This document shows, piece by piece, positions 31,415 to 33,042 of a DNA stretch of 33,042 nucleotides. A model generated the notes under the pieces. It saw nothing but the letters and a program-made list of their open reading frames with translations, did not search any database and was not told the DNA's origin. Each line of letters begins with the position of its first letter. Within the stretch, counting starts at the first letter, position 1. The stretch is from a virus, in IMG/VR virus record IMGVR_UViG_3300032213_002628, positions 1-33,042 of that record; one strand, given 5' to 3'. The position numbers were made by a program, and so were the translations under genes.

Positions 31415-32286
31415 TGTCGCAGCTTCCTCAATACATTGTCGCGATGGCAAGCGACCCGGCGAATGCCCCGGCATCAAAAGAGCGCATGGCTGAACTTGCC
31501 GACATAATCACAGCTGCCCGCGAAGCTCGAGCGCTCGACGCCATGAGCCCACGTCTAAAACGCCAAGAAGCCCAAGCCCAAGAAGAGCTCATGCGACGAA
31601 ACATTCGCCTTGTTATCTCAATCGCCCAAAGCTACAAGCACCGCATGGACGTCGAGGACCTCATCGGAGCAGGAAACGTCGCAGTCGTGAAAGCTGTAAA
31701 GGCCTGGGCCCCGGACATTGGGCCCCTTGCCCCTTGGTTATTTCGCTGGATCCGCTCAGCCATGAACCGCGCTGTGGACGCAGCCCGCACCATCAGGCTA
31801 CCCGAAGAGCTAGCCTACAGCGCCGCCATTGCCGTGAAGCAGCGCCAAGCCCTTGAAGATGCCATGGGCCGGGAAGTTAGCCTGGAAGAGCTTTCAGAAC
31901 TCATGGAGACCACCCCAGAAGCCCTTGAGACGCTCTTGAACCTGCCGCACGCTACAACGACGCTGGACAGCTCTGCAAAGGGCTCAGAAGGCCGCACAAC
32001 AGGGAAAGACAGCCTTGGCACCGATCCAGAGCTTGACCCCTCTGCCATAGCTCAACGGCATGACCTTGCAACCCGTCTGGAACTGGCCATGCAGGAGCTC
32101 ACAGCAACCGAAGCCATGGTGATTCATGCTCGCTTCAGGCTGGACGGACCTGGAGAGATCCCCACGCTGTTGCAGCTTGGAGAAGCCATGGACATGAGCC
32201 GAGAGAACATTCGAAAGCTGGAAGCGTCAGCCTTGGCCAAGCTCAGGCACCCAGCGCTCAAGACGGCGCTGCTGGAACTGCTCTAG
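31414..32286 (+). CDS. Phage-encoded sigma-70 family RNA polymerase sigma factor
   Basis: A 290-aa sigma factor with the layout of primary (RpoD-like) sigma factors. Region 2 (about 58-130) contains LMRRNIRLVISIAQSYKHRM, DLIGAGN, and ARTIRLP; region 3 (131-180) and a Ser/Gly-rich insert (about 183-208) follow. Region 4 (about 218-280) contains LTATEAMVIHARF and the helix MSRENIRKLEASALAKLRHP. The residues that read the -35 box in E. coli sigma-70 (R584, E585, R588) are kept as Arg263, Glu264 and Arg267. The -10 readers Q437 and T440 are Ser115 and Asn118, and W433 is Arg111. It is the last gene of the early operon, well placed to switch on later genes. Its stop overlaps a leftward gene at CTAG. 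Confidence 0.93.
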   Translation: MSQLPQYIVAMASDPANAPASKERMAELADIITAAREARALDAMSPRLKRQEAQAQEELMRRNIRLVISIAQSYKHRMDVEDLIGAGNVAVVKAVKAWAPDIGPLAPWLFRWIRSAMNRAVDAARTIRLPEELAYSAAIAVKQRQALEDAMGREVSLEELSELMETTPEALETLLNLPHATTTLDSSAKGSEGRTTGKDSLGTDPELDPSAIAQRHDLATRLELAMQELTATEAMVIHARFRLDGPGEIPTLLQLGEAMDMSRENIRKLEASALAKLRHPALKTALLELL

Positions 32287-32690
32287 TCCATCAAGCCGAC
32301 AACCACGGTGACTAGCTGCTCGCTAGTCAGGTCTGGGTTGGCCGCGATGACATGCTCAGCGATGCGCCAAGCTCTGGGGTCAGGGTCCTCTGCAAAGTCC
32401 TCGTTCCAAGCGTCCATAAACAGCTTGGTCATGACCGTGCTTGCCGACCACGACCACTCTGGACAGCCCTCGTGATGCAAAGTGCATTGGCGTGCCGTGT
32501 AAAAGCTGAAGCCACAGCAGGCGCAATGCATGCAAGCGGCTGTGCCCGGCAGAACCTCAGCTCGAGCCACATCCGCAAGCCCTTCGACATCCAGGACTTC
32601 CAGCGCTTCTTTGAGGCAGGTGAAGCAGCACAGAACCAGCTTGCTGTTCTTTGGCCCCTGGATTACCCAGACGTTGATTGGCTTGCTCAT
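32283..32690 (-). CDS. Cys-rich hypothetical protein (135 aa)
   Basis: A leftward frame from ATG 32690, tail to tail with the sigma gene, the two stop codons overlapping in CTAG. The N-terminal half is Cys-rich (Cys21, 22, 25, 53, 56, 58, 59, 69, 76 with His72 and 73), enough for two zinc sites. The C-terminal half is acidic and helical (NEDFAEDPDPRAWRIAEHV, PDLTSEQLVTVVVGL). No family is recognised. A longer frame on the opposite strand lacks such features and is taken as a shadow. Being opposed to the sigma gene and divergent from the integration operon, it might be expressed in lysogeny, or regulate one of these neighbours. Confidence 0.68.
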   Translation of the reverse strand: MSKPINVWVIQGPKNSKLVLCCFTCLKEALEVLDVEGLADVARAEVLPGTAACMHCACCGFSFYTARQCTLHHEGCPEWSWSASTVMTKLFMDAWNEDFAEDPDPRAWRIAEHVIAANPDLTSEQLVTVVVGLMD

Positions 32691-32779
32691 GGCCAAAACT
32701 GTGCCCCATGGCTAGAAACGGCACACCGCCCGAAACAGGGGAACCCTTGCCAAATCTGGAGCCGCGGCGACTGTTTAGG

Positions 32780-32807
32780 GGGTGACACCGCTGCCGGCGT
32801 CAGACCC
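32780..32807. repeat. Imperfect inverted repeat (operator or attP candidate)
   Basis: GGGTGACACC (32780-32789) pairs with GGCGTCAGACCC (32796-32807), with one mismatch and a two-base bulge around a 6-base centre GCTGCC. The size and symmetry suit a serine-integrase half-site pair or a repressor operator. Confidence 0.45.
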
Positions 32808-32831
32808 TACAATCAAAAACCCTTGCAAACA

Positions 32832-32862
32832 TTGACGTTCCAACGTTGTGTTTTCGTATTCT
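32832..32862 (+). promoter_or_regulatory. Probable promoter of the integration operon
   Basis: TTGACG (32832-32837) and TATTCT (32857-32862) are 19 bases apart. The palindrome ACGTTCCAACGT (32835-32846) overlaps the -35 box and could be an operator. Transcription would start near 32869-32872, so the mRNA could begin almost at ATG 32872, a leaderless start as is common in Actinobacteria. Confidence 0.5.
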
Positions 32863-32883
32863 CTTGATGTCATGGGAATAAGA

Positions 32884-33042
32884 ATGCCCACACTTGGCGG
32901 CACAGCTTCAATCATGAAGACAGCCCCCTCACCCTCAAAAAACAAAGTCCCAGTTCAGAGGGCGTCCTTGACGGACATCGGCAAACAGCTTCAGCACCTT
33001 GTAAGTGATGAAGCGTTGGTTGGAGTTCGAAGGGCAGTAGCT
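32884..33042 (+). CDS. Small basic protein of the integration operon (5' part; gene crosses the circle join)
   Basis: The N-terminal part of the gene that ends at position 195. Three in-frame ATGs are possible: 32872 (MGIRMPTLGG), 32884 (MPTLGGTASIM) and 32914 (MKTAPSPS). None has a clear ribosome binding site. If transcription starts near 32870, the leaderless ATG 32872 would be used, giving 80 aa. The listed start gives 76 aa. The window ends inside the gene only because the circle was cut here. Function is discussed with the 3' part. Confidence 0.65.
   Translation, partial: MPTLGGTASIMKTAPSPSKNKVPVQRASLTDIGKQLQHLVSDEALVGVRRAVA
32920..33042. repeat. Terminal direct repeat, right copy
   Basis: Identical to bases 1-123. 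See the left copy. Confidence 0.93.

Larger units (their letters stand above)
32691..32871. other. Divergent regulatory interval before the integration operon (candidate attP)
   Basis: These 181 bases separate the leftward Cys-rich gene from the rightward integration operon. They contain an imperfect dyad (32780-32807), a -10-like TACAAT (32808-32813), two copies of AACCCTTGC (32742-32750 and 32818-32826), and a promoter-like pair (32832-32862) with a small palindrome between its boxes. Serine integrases usually have attP close to their gene, and the upstream side is common, so attP may lie here. Confidence 0.5.

Noticed and set aside
30923-31477. Leftward 184-aa frame inside the helicase-like and sigma genes
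   Set aside because: It crosses the junction of two certain genes on the other strand and has no recognisable features.
32352-32867. Rightward 171-aa frame opposite the Cys-rich gene
   Set aside because: The leftward frame has clustered Cys pairs, an acidic helical end and stop overlap with the sigma gene. The rightward frame has none of these and would overlap the sigma-side regulatory region.

Overview
The window is one complete, circularly closed genome of a tailed phage (siphovirus organisation). The first 123 bases are repeated exactly as the last 123, so the non-redundant circle is 32,919 bp, and a small gene runs across the join. An actinobacterial host is likely. Evidence: a WhiB-type Fe-S regulator gene, which is confined to Actinobacteria and their phages; a P27/Terminase_1 packaging pair and a portal-MuF fusion of actinophage type; many GTG/TTG starts; and strong use of ATGA, GTGA and TAATG gene overlaps. 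The host genus cannot be named from sequence alone. A large serine integrase suggests a temperate phage.

Layout. (1) The integration operon runs rightward across the join: a 76-80 aa small protein, the serine integrase (195-1934) and an 84-aa protein, ending at a strong hairpin (2209-2238). (2) Facing it is a leftward operon (2956 to 2251): an HNH-like domain read in one frame with a two-helix holin-like segment, then two tiny coupled genes of 34 aa (acidic, Cys-rich) and 25 aa (one hydrophobic helix). (3) A structured non-coding interval leads to an HNH nuclease gene, a second structured interval (candidate packaging site) and the terminase subunits. (4) The structural operon runs from 5860 to 26559. 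It has a 93-aa protein, a 2,260-aa collagen-like tail fibre placed unusually between terminase and portal (about 20% of the genome), a small Sm-like protein, portal-MuF, a HAD phosphatase-like/prohead-protease fusion, major capsid, head-tail connectors, tail terminator, tail tube, frameshifted tail chaperones, tape measure, distal tail protein and a tail hub with a propeller-like C-terminus. (5) The lysis genes are an M15 peptidase and a holin-like membrane protein. (6) The regulatory and early region has WhiB convergent with a small HTH gene, then a rightward operon: RecT-like annealing protein, small HTH, RusA-like resolvase, zinc protein, DnaB-N/RecA-type ATPase and a sigma-70 family factor. 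A leftward Cys-rich gene faces the sigma gene.

How it fits together. The early operon would give recombination and replication-loading functions and ends in the phage's own sigma factor. That factor keeps the host-like -35 reading residues but has changed -10 residues, so it could redirect host RNA polymerase to phage promoters, possibly with WhiB, which in hosts binds sigma region 4. No DNA polymerase, primase or classical immunity repressor was seen. No tRNA gene or CRISPR array was seen. The strongest candidates for new biology are the sigma/WhiB pair, the tiny-gene leftward operon, the HAD-protease fusion with an internal start, and the giant modular fibre.
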